Source of the DNA: Nanoperiomorbus sp963544155
GTDB taxonomy: Bacteria; Patescibacteriota; Saccharimonadia; Saccharimonadales; Saccharimonadaceae
Direction of reading: 5' to 3'
Assembly (NCBI GenBank): GCA_963544155.1
Contig: CAUUDW010000002.1
Span: 1 to 64,000, forward strand
DNA length: 64,000 nt
The notes under the pieces were generated by a model. That model did not search any database. It was given only the letters and a program-made list of their open reading frames with translations, and was not told the origin of the DNA. Every line of letters begins with the position of its first letter. Within the stretch, counting starts at the first letter, position 1. Both the position numbers and the translations under genes were made by a program. Of the stretch, positions 40,438 to 49,429 are shown one piece after another.

Positions 40438-41535
40438 CTATGACTTAACCGGCATTATGATATGACGATAATCTGACTTTTCTCCCAGTAAAAGTACTGG
40501 TGCTAGCTTACCGTTAAACATGATCCGGACTTTATCTCCCTCCAGGCAATTCAGAGCATCTAATAAAAATTTAGAGTTGAGGCTGACCATACACGGCTCA
40601 GTTCCTTTCGCTACGATGTCTGCCTCAATCGACGAAGTGTTATCACCGAGCTGAGAAGTGATAGAGCGAACACTTAAGAGTTTATCAGTAGGATTACCCT
40701 CGATAATGATCGACCCGGCACTCTCTCGAGCGAATAGCTCAGCTACCTTAACTATCTTAATGAACTCCGCTCGCTCCACCGTTATCTGATAATTCGTCTC
40801 CGTCGGGATAAGCTGTCGATAGTCGATGAACTTACCGTCTATCAAGCGTGAGGTAACCGAGACATTATCAAGCAGGAAGGTTATCTGATCGTCCTTGTAC
40901 TTCACCTCCACCTCAGTCAGATCACCCAGTAAGCGCACCACTTCGGCTAGAGTACTACTGGGGATAATCGCCGAGACATCCCGCTTAGACTCAGTCAACT
41001 GCGACTCAGCCAAGCGATAACCATCAGTTGCCACCATATAAAGCTGACCATCCTGCGAGTACAGATAGACACCGGTCAAGATTGGTCTGGTAGTATCGTT
41101 ACTTGACACCAGCGCCGTCCGACTAATCGATTTCTTCAGCTCTTCGGCAGAGACTTTCAGCTTATCTTTCTCATCCGACTCAGGTAAAGCCGGATAGTCA
41201 TCAGCTAAGATCGAGTTAATGGTCGACTTAAACCCTTCGGTGCTGACCTTTAGCTTTGATTCATCTGTCTCTAGAGCAATATTAGTGTGCGGTAGATTAC
41301 TGATGAAATCAGTTAACAGACGAGCCGGTACGGTGATCGCCCCCTGTTCTTTTACTTGCGCTCCGATGACGGAGATAATTGCCACTTCGAGATTGGTAGC
41401 GGCAATAGTTAGTTTATTCTGATCGGTTCGCAGCAGGATATTAGCTAAGATTGGCATACCGGCTTTAGTCGTGGCGACTCGCCCAACGGCATTTAGTGCT
41501 CTGGCGAGGTTGTCTTGTTTGACAGTTAGTTTCAT
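40438..41535 (-). CDS. dnaN: DNA polymerase III beta subunit (sliding clamp)
   Basis: A protein of 365 residues that forms the ring clamp tethering polymerase to DNA. MKLTVKQDNLARALNAVGRV at the start, the internal three-domain repeat and the C-terminal MPVKS are typical. AAGGAGG precedes the ATG. It lies between dnaA and recF; the dnaA-dnaN gap carries DnaA-box-like sites. Confidence 0.97.
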   Translation of the reverse strand: MKLTVKQDNLARALNAVGRVATTKAGMPILANILLRTDQNKLTIAATNLEVAIISVIGAQVKEQGAITVPARLLTDFISNLPHTNIALETDESKLKVSTEGFKSTINSILADDYPALPESDEKDKLKVSAEELKKSISRTALVSSNDTTRPILTGVYLYSQDGQLYMVATDGYRLAESQLTESKRDVSAIIPSSTLAEVVRLLGDLTEVEVKYKDDQITFLLDNVSVTSRLIDGKFIDYRQLIPTETNYQITVERAEFIKIVKVAELFARESAGSIIIEGNPTDKLLSVRSITSQLGDNTSSIEADIVAKGTEPCMVSLNSKFLLDALNCLEGDKVRIMFNGKLAPVLLLGEKSDYRHIIMPVKS

Positions 41536-41796
41536 GATCCCTCCTTAATTAAATATATCTTACTCATCATCATAAGGTATGTGGATAAAGTGGAAAACCG
41601 ACCTGCTATACTCGGTCGATAGCTGCTAGGCGATAGTGGATAAAATGGGGGATAGATAGTGTAGAAAGCAGGAAAAGTGGGGGTGCTTTTACACACCGGC
41701 TTCAAAATATAGCTGGGCGTCGAGTAATGTGACAAACCATCATCAGGTTGCGATACTATAAAAACACAGCTTAGTCGCAGTATATCCACAGCCCGG
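41536..41796. other. dnaA-dnaN intergenic region with DnaA-box-like sites
   Basis: TGTGGATAA (41580-41588) is a perfect DnaA box, reversed. AGTGGATAA (41635-41643) and ATATCCACA (41782-41790) each differ at one base. No conserved gene is seen here, so this could be a second half of the origin or a dnaN control region. Confidence 0.6.
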
Positions 41797-43191
41797 CTAA
41801 GCATAAAGCCTATCCTTAATATCGTTAACTTTCTCTCTGATCATAGCGTCAAACTTGAGCTGATTTTCGATCTTGTTAATCGAATGCATGGCGGTAGTGT
41901 GATCCTTGCGACCCAGCTCTCGGGTAATCTGAGGATAGCTCATATGGAGTTCGCTGCGCAGCAAATACATGGCGATCTGGCGCGGTACGATGATGTATTG
42001 GCTGCGGGAAGCTGATTTGATCTCACTGGTCTTGATCTCGAAATACTTAGCTGTCTTCTCGATGATCTGACGGGCGGTAATATGACGGGTTTGGCTGGGA
42101 CGGGCACTGGCCAGTACTTCGGTGGCGAAATCGACCGTCGGGATGACGTTGCGCATCTCGGCATAAGCCATTACTTGATTAAGCACCCCCTCCAGCTCAC
42201 GGATATTAGTCTTGACCGTCCGAGCGATATATTCGGCTGTGCCGGCCGGTAACTCAATCGCCGAATTTGACAGAGCTTTAGTCTTGATGATAGCGACTCT
42301 GGTCTCGTAGTCGGGCAGGCTAACGTCAATATTCATCCCCATCTGGAAGCGACTCTTTAGCCGGTCGGTCAGAGTAGGAATGATAGCCGGTGGACGATCA
42401 GAACTGATGATGATCTGCCTGTTAGCTTGGTAGAGAGCATTAAATGTGTTAAAGAAGGCTTCCTGAGTCTTGTCTTTACCGCTGATAAATTGAATATCAT
42501 CAATAATGAGGACATCGAGATTGCGATACTTATCGGTAAACTCCTGCGATGACTTGTTGGTAATATGGTAGATATAGTCATTAGTGAATTCCTCGGTGGT
42601 AACGTAAAGTACTCGCTTGTCACTAAAGTGCTCCAGGATGGCATTACCGATAGCTTGAATTAGATGAGTCTTACCCAGACCGGCACCGCCGTAGATAAAG
42701 ATGGGGTTATATTTCTCGCCGGGCTTCTTAGCGGCGGCTTGGGCGGCGGCATAGGCCAGCTCATTACATGAACCGACAATGAAATTAGCAAAAGAATATT
42801 TTTTATTTAAGTGGCTGTCAAAGGCGATAGTGGTACCGGTCTTGGGTTGATCATCGATCACCACCACGCTGTCCTCACGACGTTTGAGATTTTTCGAGCT
42901 GGTTACGAAATCTACCCTGGGGGAGCTGGCACCGTTCTTCTTGAGTAACTCTCGGACATCGTCCTCGTACTTCTTCTCGAATTGGCTTTTAGCAAAGATA
43001 TTTTTAACTTCGACCGTGTAAACATTGTTGCTCACATTGATCAGCTTGGTCGGCTTCCAGAAGGTGTCAAACATAGTACCGAAACGACCGGATAGGTCGG
43101 CGTCGCTTAAGACTGTCTCCCAGAGAGATTTCATCTCACTAGCTGAGATGTCACTCTGCACCACATCGTCCCCCTCACTTACTCCCTTCAT
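41797..43191 (-). CDS. dnaA: Chromosomal replication initiator DnaA
   Basis: A protein of 464 residues that binds DnaA boxes and opens the origin. Domain III has Walker A GGAGLGKTHLIQAIGNAI and LIIDDIQFISGKDKTQEAFF. Domain IV ends with LGRKDHTTAMHSINKIE, the DNA-contact signature. On the minus strand TGC-TAGACT (43205-43200) ends 8 nt before the ATG, so the leader is almost absent. DnaA boxes lie on both sides of the gene, so autoregulation is likely. Confidence 0.98.
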   Translation of the reverse strand: MKGVSEGDDVVQSDISASEMKSLWETVLSDADLSGRFGTMFDTFWKPTKLINVSNNVYTVEVKNIFAKSQFEKKYEDDVRELLKKNGASSPRVDFVTSSKNLKRREDSVVVIDDQPKTGTTIAFDSHLNKKYSFANFIVGSCNELAYAAAQAAAKKPGEKYNPIFIYGGAGLGKTHLIQAIGNAILEHFSDKRVLYVTTEEFTNDYIYHITNKSSQEFTDKYRNLDVLIIDDIQFISGKDKTQEAFFNTFNALYQANRQIIISSDRPPAIIPTLTDRLKSRFQMGMNIDVSLPDYETRVAIIKTKALSNSAIELPAGTAEYIARTVKTNIRELEGVLNQVMAYAEMRNVIPTVDFATEVLASARPSQTRHITARQIIEKTAKYFEIKTSEIKSASRSQYIIVPRQIAMYLLRSELHMSYPQITRELGRKDHTTAMHSINKIENQLKFDAMIREKVNDIKDRLYA

Positions 43192-43370
43192 TAGCCCTTA
43201 GTCTAGCAAAATAGCTAGTTTTCCACAAGCAAAAAGTGATTCACACTTTGTCTATTTTGTCAACGTGTGGATAACTTGTGTTTTCCACAAGTATGAATAT
43301 GGCACTAATATATGTGGAAAACCGTCGATATTTGCTAAATATGAGCCTGATGTGATAACATCTTATAGAT
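43192..43370. other. oriC: Putative replication origin (oriC) between dnaA and rpmH
   Basis: Four DnaA-box-like sites lie in about 100 bp of AT-rich DNA: TTTTCCACA (43219-43227), TGTGGATAA (43266-43274, perfect), TTTTCCACA (43281-43289) and TGTGGAAAA (43313-43321). The position between dnaA and rpmH is the classic bacterial origin site. Confidence 0.8.
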
Positions 43371-43508
43371 ATGCCAAAGAGAACATACCAACCGCACAAG
43401 CGAAGTCGAGCGAAAGTTCACGGCTTTCGGGCACGAATGTCCAGCCGAGCCGGTCGATTAGTCTTGAAGCGTCGTCGTAATAAAAAGCGAGCTAAGATAG
43501 CTATCTAG
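43371..43508 (+). CDS. rpmH: 50S ribosomal protein L34
   Basis: A very basic protein of 45 residues: MPKRTYQPHKRSRAKVHGF followed by RARMSSRAGRLVLKRRRNKK. It matches the full length of L34, a component of the large ribosomal subunit near the exit tunnel. It is followed by a terminator and rnpA, the standard order beside the origin. No clear Shine-Dalgarno site is seen before the ATG. Confidence 0.97.
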   Translation: MPKRTYQPHKRSRAKVHGFRARMSSRAGRLVLKRRRNKKRAKIAI

Positions 43509-43529
43509 TCAATCTTCCGACTGATCCAT

Positions 43530-43556
43530 GAGGCTACTTTTGAGAGCCTCTTTCTT
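43530..43556 (+). terminator. Intrinsic terminator after rpmH
   Basis: GAGGCT (43530-43535) and AGCCTC (43545-43550) form a stem with a 9-nt loop followed by TTTCTTGTT. The T-run is interrupted, so read-through into rnpA is possible. Confidence 0.65.
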
Positions 43557-43582
43557 GTTATTTGGTATACTGATGGTGATTT

Positions 43583-43927
43583 ATGATTAGTCAGCAATAT
43601 CGTTTTCATGGTCATGCTAGTGTCCGATATGTCTTAAATAAAGGTAAGCAGGCTCGAAGCAAGGAGCTGTCGCTAAAGTGTGCCAGCAATCAGCGACGTC
43701 AGACGTCTCGAATAGCAGTGGTGGTCAGTAAGAAGGTACTCAAGCATGCCGTAGACCGCAATCGGACTCGTCGTCGGATCTACGAGCAGTTACGCTTGAG
43801 ACTAGCTAAGTTTCGGCAGGTAGTTGACCTGGTGGTGATCGTCTATCAGCCGATCGATCAATTGTCGCCGGGTCAGCTAGGTGAGCAGCTGGATAAACTA
43901 CTCGTTAAGCTTGACGTTATTTCTTAA
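43583..43927 (+). CDS. rnpA: Ribonuclease P protein component
   Basis: A basic protein of 114 residues that helps RNase P RNA mature tRNA 5' ends. The family signature VDRNRTRRRIYEQLR and the N-terminal FHGHASVRYVLNKGKQARS are present. TATACT (43566-43571) lies 11 nt before the ATG, so the leader would be only a few nucleotides. The RNase P RNA gene is not in this window. Confidence 0.93.
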   Translation: MISQQYRFHGHASVRYVLNKGKQARSKELSLKCASNQRRQTSRIAVVVSKKVLKHAVDRNRTRRRIYEQLRLRLAKFRQVVDLVVIVYQPIDQLSPGQLGEQLDKLLVKLDVIS

Positions 43928-43975
43928 TCCTTCTAAAAGTAGTCAAGATAGTAGCTAGATGATAAAATACAGCAT

Positions 43976-44920
43976 ATGAATCTATTTGACCGTCTGTTAA
44001 CTCAGCCCATTTTTAATCTGCTGGCGTTTATCTATAACTTTATCGGTGATTTTGGTGTCTCAATCATCATCGTGACTATCCTGATCAGGCTGCTGATGTG
44101 GCCACTGGTTAAGAAGCAACTTCACCAGACGAAGATGATGCGTCAGATACAGCCGGAGCTGAAGAAGATCAAGCAGAAAGCCAACGGCAATCGGATGCTG
44201 GAGTCTACCATGCTGATGGAGCTTTATCGGGAGAAGAATATCAAGCCTTTTAGCTCGATGCTGGTCTTGCTCATCCAGATACCGATCATGATTGCTATCT
44301 ACCGGGGAATTAGGATTGCTTCGGGCGGTAACTTTAATCATCTTAACGGTATCAACCCGGCTGACTACCTATACCCCTTTATGAGTGGCTTTCATAAAGC
44401 ATCAGAGATGATGAGCGGTAATCACTTGATGTTACTGGGGGTGGTTGATCTGACTAAGGTAGTCGCCGGTTACTTACCGGGGCTGATGATCGCCATCTTA
44501 GCTACCGTCTTTCAGTTCTATCAGACTAAGCAAATCATGCCTAGTGCCGGTGAACACAAGAAGCTGAAAGACTTATTCAAGCAGGCGTCGAAGGGGCAGG
44601 AGGTTGACCAGTCAGATATGGTCTCAGCTATGAATCGTAATATGCTGTACTTTACGCCGATCATGACTCTAATGGTGATGTTAGCTTTACCCGGAGCGGT
44701 AGTGCTATACTACGCTACTACTTCGCTGGTGGCGATCGGTCAACAGCAGCGTGTCTTAAGTCGTAGTGAAGAAGAGCTGGAGAAGATGGCTAGTAGCCAT
44801 AATGCTCAGCGATCCAAGCAGGCTCAAGAAGCGGTAATCATCCGTAAGAAAGCGACTAGTAAGAAAGATAGTAAAGCTAGTGGCGGTAAGACGGTGGTAC
44901 GACGGATTAAGGCGAAGTAA
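43976..44920 (+). CDS. yidC: Membrane protein insertase YidC/Oxa1
   Basis: A protein of 314 residues with about five membrane helices and a Lys/Arg-rich tail (KKATSKKDSKASGGKTVVRR), which inserts proteins into the membrane and may contact ribosomes. The first helix pair includes ILIRLLMWPL with the groove Arg, and the cytoplasmic hairpin KKQLHQTKMMRQIQPELKKI follows. As in Gram-positive types, the large periplasmic domain is missing. TAAAAT (43963-43968) ends 7 nt before the ATG (leaderless). Jag follows after 9 nt. Confidence 0.95.
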   Translation: MNLFDRLLTQPIFNLLAFIYNFIGDFGVSIIIVTILIRLLMWPLVKKQLHQTKMMRQIQPELKKIKQKANGNRMLESTMLMELYREKNIKPFSSMLVLLIQIPIMIAIYRGIRIASGGNFNHLNGINPADYLYPFMSGFHKASEMMSGNHLMLLGVVDLTKVVAGYLPGLMIAILATVFQFYQTKQIMPSAGEHKKLKDLFKQASKGQEVDQSDMVSAMNRNMLYFTPIMTLMVMLALPGAVVLYYATTSLVAIGQQQRVLSRSEEELEKMASSHNAQRSKQAQEAVIIRKKATSKKDSKASGGKTVVRRIKAK

Positions 44921-44929
44921 GGAGAAAGT

Positions 44930-45394
44930 ATGGATAGAGAAGAATCAATCATGTATGCCAAGAAATATGCCGAAGATCTAATGTCGTTCTTTGGTCTCAA
45001 TGTTGATGTCTATGCTACGGCAGAGGAAGATGTCATAGAGCTATCGGTACCGAGCTCATATCTATCTAACCTATTAATCGGTAACCGAGGTGACACCCTG
45101 CGTAGTATCCAGACTCTCATTAGAGTTACCTTGATCCAGCAGAAAGCATTGTTGTATCGAGTGAATCTGGATATCGCTGACTATAAAAAACGCCATAATG
45201 AACAGCTGGCTGACAAGGCTGAGAAATGGGCGAAGTCGGTCATGGAGACCGGTAAACCGATACCACTAAAGCCGATGAATCCGGCAGAGCGACGGGTGGT
45301 TCATAAAGTACTAGGTGATTATACGCAATTATCGACCGAGAGTGAAGGTGAAGGTGCGGAGCGACACGTGGTGATTCGGAAGATTACCGCTTAA
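44930..45394 (+). CDS. jag: KH/R3H RNA-binding protein Jag (KhpB)
   Basis: A protein of 154 residues with an N-terminal acidic region, a KH domain with the GxxG loop in LIGNRGDTLRSIQ, and a C-terminal R3H domain (ERRVVHKVL, Arg-x3-His). KhpB-type proteins bind RNA and are linked to cell elongation control. AAGGAG precedes the ATG. It is co-transcribed with yidC, as usual, and ends 6 nt from the convergent gtrA gene. Confidence 0.94.
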   Translation: MDREESIMYAKKYAEDLMSFFGLNVDVYATAEEDVIELSVPSSYLSNLLIGNRGDTLRSIQTLIRVTLIQQKALLYRVNLDIADYKKRHNEQLADKAEKWAKSVMETGKPIPLKPMNPAERRVVHKVLGDYTQLSTESEGEGAERHVVIRKITA

Positions 45395-45400
45395 GACAGC

Positions 45401-45826
45401 TCAGCTATCACGCTTACCCGTACGGTCAGTAAAGACGAAGCGATTATAAGTCAGATAATTCCAAGTCAGACTAAAGACTGAGGCACCTAGCTTAGCTAAG
45501 TTATTAAAGACCTGATCGGGTAAACCGAAATGAGGTAGGTAATGCTGAGCTAGGATTATCAGCCCATTCTGGATTACCCAGATACCGATAGCGGTGAAGA
45601 TAAAGAAGAGGATAACCTGACGTAAATAGTCTTGCCCGGCATTACGAAAGGTCCATTTCTTATTCATCAAGAAACTGTAGATCATGGCGATACCGGTCGA
45701 GATAGTATTAGCCATGATGAGATTAAGACCGGCTAAACTGAGTAGATTCATCAGGGTAAAGTCAAGAACGGTATTAGAGACGCCGACTACGATGAAGCGA
45801 AGTGGCTGGTGCTTAGCGTCTTTCAT
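45401..45826 (-). CDS. gtrA: GtrA-family membrane protein
   Basis: A protein of 141 residues with four membrane helices, starting RFIVVGVSNTVLDFTLMNLL and including the MNKKWTFRN and NRFVF motifs of the GtrA family. These are proposed flippases or accessory factors for polyprenyl-phosphate sugars. Its start overlaps the GtrB-like gene (ATGA), so the pair likely works together to supply a lipid-linked sugar outside the membrane. Confidence 0.9.
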   Translation of the reverse strand: MKDAKHQPLRFIVVGVSNTVLDFTLMNLLSLAGLNLIMANTISTGIAMIYSFLMNKKWTFRNAGQDYLRQVILFFIFTAIGIWVIQNGLIILAQHYLPHFGLPDQVFNNLAKLGASVFSLTWNYLTYNRFVFTDRTGKRDS

Positions 45827-46785
45827 GAGCGACGATGTTTAGATTGATGTTGGTCTTGGATCAGGTAGAGCGGGCGCCCCTTTGTCTCGATAAAGATTCG
45901 TCCGATATATTCACCGATGATACCTAGCGATAACATCTGGATACCACCCAGGAAAAGAACAGCGATTAGTAAGGTATTAAACCCGCCGATCCGAGGCACA
46001 CCTAGCAGCGCTTGAAACAAGATGACGATAATGTAAATAAAGGTCAGTAAGCTAATAATCATGCCGGCGACAGTGATGAGACGTAAAGGGATAGTGGTGA
46101 AGCTAGTAAAGCCATCGATGGCCAGGTTAATCAAGGAATTACCGGGAGAGAGAAGACCGAATTTCCATTTGGTCTGACCGGCAGTACGACTAGCGTGGTC
46201 AAAGGTGATTTCTTTCTTACGGTAACCAATCCAAGAAAAGAGAGCTTTATTCTGGCGCGATGACTCACGAAATTGACGTAGCGCCTCCAGGCAACGACGG
46301 TTGAGCAAGCGAAAATCACCAGTATCAATCTGAATAGGTACTCGGGTGGCTTTCTGTAGAGTGCGATAATAAGTGTGAGAGGTGAAGCGGCGCACTGCTG
46401 AGTCTTTCTTCCTATTGCGTTTGGCGTAGACATCGTCATAGCCCTGCTCCCACCATTTGATCATCTGCGGGATGACTTCCGGTGGTTCTTGACCATCAGC
46501 ATCCATAATGACGGCGGCGTCACCTTGAGCATGATCTATACCGGCGGCTACGGCAATCTCCTTACCGAAATTACGAGATAAATTAATATACGATACCCTC
46601 GGGTCTTGCTGAGTGAAGCTACTTAATAGGTCGCTAGTATGGTCACGTGAGCCATCGTTAACGAATAGGAACTCAAAGTTATAATTATCAATCCTCTTAG
46701 CTAATTTAGTCAGACGGCTAATGATATCTGGCAGAGTCTCCTCTTCGTTATAGGCGGGGATGATGATAGTGATTAGCTTACTCAT
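45823..46785 (-). CDS. GtrB/DPM1-like polyprenyl-phosphate glycosyltransferase (GT2)
   Basis: A protein of 320 residues. The GT2 domain has IIIPAYNEEETL, FVNDGSRDHT and MDADGQEPPEV, with the QTKWKFGLLSPGNSLINLAI segment before two C-terminal membrane helices. It transfers a sugar from a nucleotide donor to a polyprenyl phosphate on the inner face. It is coupled to gtrA by overlap. The membrane GT-C proteins in this window would be logical users of the product. Confidence 0.92.
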   Translation of the reverse strand: MSKLITIIIPAYNEEETLPDIISRLTKLAKRIDNYNFEFLFVNDGSRDHTSDLLSSFTQQDPRVSYINLSRNFGKEIAVAAGIDHAQGDAAVIMDADGQEPPEVIPQMIKWWEQGYDDVYAKRNRKKDSAVRRFTSHTYYRTLQKATRVPIQIDTGDFRLLNRRCLEALRQFRESSRQNKALFSWIGYRKKEITFDHASRTAGQTKWKFGLLSPGNSLINLAIDGFTSFTTIPLRLITVAGMIISLLTFIYIIVILFQALLGVPRIGGFNTLLIAVLFLGGIQMLSLGIIGEYIGRIFIETKGRPLYLIQDQHQSKHRRS

Positions 46786-46807
46786 TAACTAATATCGTAA
46801 CATAAAG

Positions 46808-47878
46808 CTAGAGTTTTCTCTTGAACTTATGCCATAGACCGGTGGTTAGTTGATTATATTTAATAGCATTAGATAAACCGATGAAATATAAAGCTAAGCG
46901 GGGGTGTCTGATGAGATGTCTTAAGAGGCGTTCTAGTCGTACTTTGGAGCGACCGATGACTGATGACTTACTAAGTGGTGCTTGACTGTCGACCAGATGA
47001 ATCTGACGGATCATACTCAGCTTAGTGCTCTTAGGTAAATCAGCTAAACAGGTAGCCAGTAGATGAGAGTAGATCCAACTATATTTGACCCAGCGTAGCA
47101 GACTGTCTCGGGGCTCACCGGGAGGGACGTCGGCTAAGAATTTCTCTAGTGCAGTGAAATTATCCAGGCGATTTTGGTAGATTAGTGACGACTTACTAAA
47201 GGTACCGCCATCCAGACTCTGATAATAGTTGTAAAGCGAAGCGGGAATAAATGAAATACTGTCGATTAAGCTAAGATAATCAAGATTAAACATGAGATCT
47301 TCACCGAAGTTGACACCTGGCTGAAAGGCGAGATGGTGTTTCTTAATAATTGAGGTGAGGTAGATCTTATTCCAGACTTGATAAAGCCTGCCGTCAATGC
47401 CAAGTAAACGGAGGATATATATTTTCCAAGGCTCGTCAGTCTGACGACTAGGTAACAGCTCACTACAGACATCTACTCTAGATAGCTCCTGCTGGTTTCT
47501 CCGAGTGATGATAGTAAAACCGCTCACTGCCAGTTGAGTTTGATTACTCTTAATAGTACTAACAAACTTAGCTAAAGCCCCCTTCTTCAGAGTGTCATCA
47601 GCGTCGAGAAACATCAAGTATTTACCCTTAGCTCGGGATATGCCGGTGTTGCGAGCGATACTGGCGCCACCATTAGCCGGTTGGCTAATAGCCACGATGC
47701 GCCGGTCGGACCGGCTTAACCGGCTAATCACCTTAGTGGTATCATCAGTCGAATGGTCATTAACGATAATCAACTCGTAGTCGCAGTAATCTTGATCTCT
47801 AATACTATTAATCATTCGGGTAATATTATTCTGACAATTATAAGCCGGGATAATAATGGACAGCTCAGGTCTAGTCAT
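46808..47878 (-). CDS. Glycosyltransferase family 2 (EpsJ/WaaB-like)
   Basis: A soluble GT2 enzyme of 356 residues. LSIIIPAYNCQNNITRMINS, IIVNDHSTDDTT and MFLDADDTLKKG (the DxD-like motif) are clear. The C-terminal half is helical and Arg-rich near the end (KVRLERLLRHLIRHPRLALY), perhaps for membrane contact. The ATG at 47878 is chosen because TATCAT (47890-47885, minus strand) ends 6 nt upstream; the longer frame to 48037 crosses the divergent gene. Confidence 0.9.
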   Translation of the reverse strand: MTRPELSIIIPAYNCQNNITRMINSIRDQDYCDYELIIVNDHSTDDTTKVISRLSRSDRRIVAISQPANGGASIARNTGISRAKGKYLMFLDADDTLKKGALAKFVSTIKSNQTQLAVSGFTIITRRNQQELSRVDVCSELLPSRQTDEPWKIYILRLLGIDGRLYQVWNKIYLTSIIKKHHLAFQPGVNFGEDLMFNLDYLSLIDSISFIPASLYNYYQSLDGGTFSKSSLIYQNRLDNFTALEKFLADVPPGEPRDSLLRWVKYSWIYSHLLATCLADLPKSTKLSMIRQIHLVDSQAPLSKSSVIGRSKVRLERLLRHLIRHPRLALYFIGLSNAIKYNQLTTGLWHKFKRKL

Positions 47879-47942
47879 AGCTATATGATAACAAACTATA
47901 GTATAATCACGATAAGAGTAATGACTAGACAGAGGGATAATA

Positions 47943-48548
47943 ATGGTTGAAGTAACGTATAAAAAGAAGAAATCATTTAAGGCGATCATCGGAGTGACGA
48001 TATTCATCTTCGTCGTCTTACTGGCTACTTTGATCACGGTGATTGTGATTAGTGCTCAGAAAGGTGATGATTATAAGGTAAAGAAGACTCCCGTCGCCAA
48101 GCAGGCGAAGAAGCCTAAACCAAAGAAGGAATCGGATGACGAAGAAGAAACTGATGATAAAGATGACCCGAATAAGCCGGCTGAAAATAATAATGACCCT
48201 AATAATCCGAAGACAACTAAAAAGAGAAAAAAGACTCCTAAGCCAATCAAGGGTAAGATAGATAATACTAGCCTCGTTAATGGGTCACTCCAAGTAAGAG
48301 TGACTATCAATGAAGTAATCAATGATGGCACTTGCGAACTGTCTCTGGTCGGTCCACGTGAGCAGAAGTATAGTAATACTACGCAGATTATCGCTAATTC
48401 ATCCACTACCTCTATCTGTAACGGCTTTGATGTGCTGATTAACGATGTTGAACAAGATCGTGATAAGCAGACCGGTAAGTGGTTAGTCACCGTTAATCTA
48501 TCGACTAAGACTCGCCATGGTAAATTAACCAGCGAAATAATCTTGTAA
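47943..48548 (+). CDS. Membrane-anchored protein with charged linker and beta domain (paralogue of 56550 gene)
   Basis: A protein of 201 residues. A basic cytoplasmic start, one membrane helix (about 15-38), a Lys/Asp/Glu/Asn/Pro linker of about 60 residues and a C-terminal domain of about 95 residues (GSLQVRVTINEVINDGTCEL, then two Cys, then WLVTVNLS). The same architecture and C-terminal pattern recur in the protein at 56550-57140. TATAAT (47902-47907) and AGAGGG precede the ATG. It is probably a surface protein; the function is unknown. Confidence 0.72.
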   Translation: MVEVTYKKKKSFKAIIGVTIFIFVVLLATLITVIVISAQKGDDYKVKKTPVAKQAKKPKPKKESDDEEETDDKDDPNKPAENNNDPNNPKTTKKRKKTPKPIKGKIDNTSLVNGSLQVRVTINEVINDGTCELSLVGPREQKYSNTTQIIANSSTTSICNGFDVLINDVEQDRDKQTGKWLVTVNLSTKTRHGKLTSEIIL

Positions 48549-48589
48549 CTCACTTTAATAACCGATTAGATGTTATAATAGGGCGGTAA

Positions 48590-49426
48590 ATGAGACGGAC
48601 GACAGGTAAACTAATCAGTAAATACCGCTACTCTTGGATATTACTGCGTGAGTTAGTCAAGACTGACTTTAAGCTTCGCTATCAAGGATCGATGCTGGGG
48701 ATGGCTTGGTCAGTCTTAAAACCTCTGATGCTTTTTGCGGTGATGTATGTAGTGTTTGTTCGCTTCCTCCGCTTTGGGTCAGGCATCCCACACTTCGCTG
48801 TCTCACTATTACTGGCTCAGACATTATGGGCTTTTTTTCAGGAGGCAACCTCACAGGGGATGCAAGCCATTGTCGGGAGAGGCGATTTACTACGCAAGCT
48901 AAAGTTCCCTAAGTATATCGTAGTGGTATCATCGACAGTTTCAGCATTGATAAATCTGGTGATTAGTCTCTTCGTAGTACTAATATTCATGATCGTCAAC
49001 GGGGTGGAGTTTCGCCCGACTATTCTACTGTTTCCTTTAGTCGTGGTTGAACTGTACATTTTTGCTCTAGGGATCGCCTTTTTACTTAGTACTATGTTTG
49101 TCAGGTTTCGTGATATCGGTCACATCTGGGATGTGATCATGCAAGCCTGGTTCTATGCTACGCCCATCATTTACCCACTAACACAGCTGATCAATGTTGG
49201 CTGGCTATCTGTCGCTAAGTTAGTTCTGATGTTAAATCCGATCGCCCAGATCATTCAAGATGCTCGTTACTTGGTAGTGACGACTCAGACGGAGACGATC
49301 TGGGGGCTGGTTGGTCAGCAGTGCTGGCTCTTAAAGCTAATCCCATTTCTGGTTATAGCGGTAGTACTATTAACTGGCGTGACGATATTTCGGCGCCGGT
49401 CACCATACTTTGCGGAGGAACTGTAG
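48590..49426 (+). CDS. ABC-2 polysaccharide/teichoic-acid exporter permease (Wzm/TagG-like)
   Basis: A protein of 278 residues with six membrane helices. It starts with the amphipathic YSWILLRELVKTDFKLRYQGS segment and has FRDIGHIWDVIMQAWFYATPIIYP, both characteristic of Wzm/TagG permeases. With the next gene it exports a completed glycan across the membrane. TATAAT (48574-48579) lies 10 nt before the ATG, leaving a leader of only a few nucleotides. Confidence 0.93.
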   Translation: MRRTTGKLISKYRYSWILLRELVKTDFKLRYQGSMLGMAWSVLKPLMLFAVMYVVFVRFLRFGSGIPHFAVSLLLAQTLWAFFQEATSQGMQAIVGRGDLLRKLKFPKYIVVVSSTVSALINLVISLFVVLIFMIVNGVEFRPTILLFPLVVVELYIFALGIAFLLSTMFVRFRDIGHIWDVIMQAWFYATPIIYPLTQLINVGWLSVAKLVLMLNPIAQIIQDARYLVVTTQTETIWGLVGQQCWLLKLIPFLVIAVVLLTGVTIFRRRSPYFAEEL

Positions 49427-49429
49427 GCG

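Noticed and set aside
41532..41804. 90-residue frame between dnaA and dnaN
   Set aside because: Low-complexity Ser/Tyr/Pro translation running through DnaA-box-like sites, with no family match; treated as non-coding.
48071..48553. Minus-strand 160-residue frame
   Set aside because: It is the antisense of the charged linker of the 47943 gene and owes its length to that composition.
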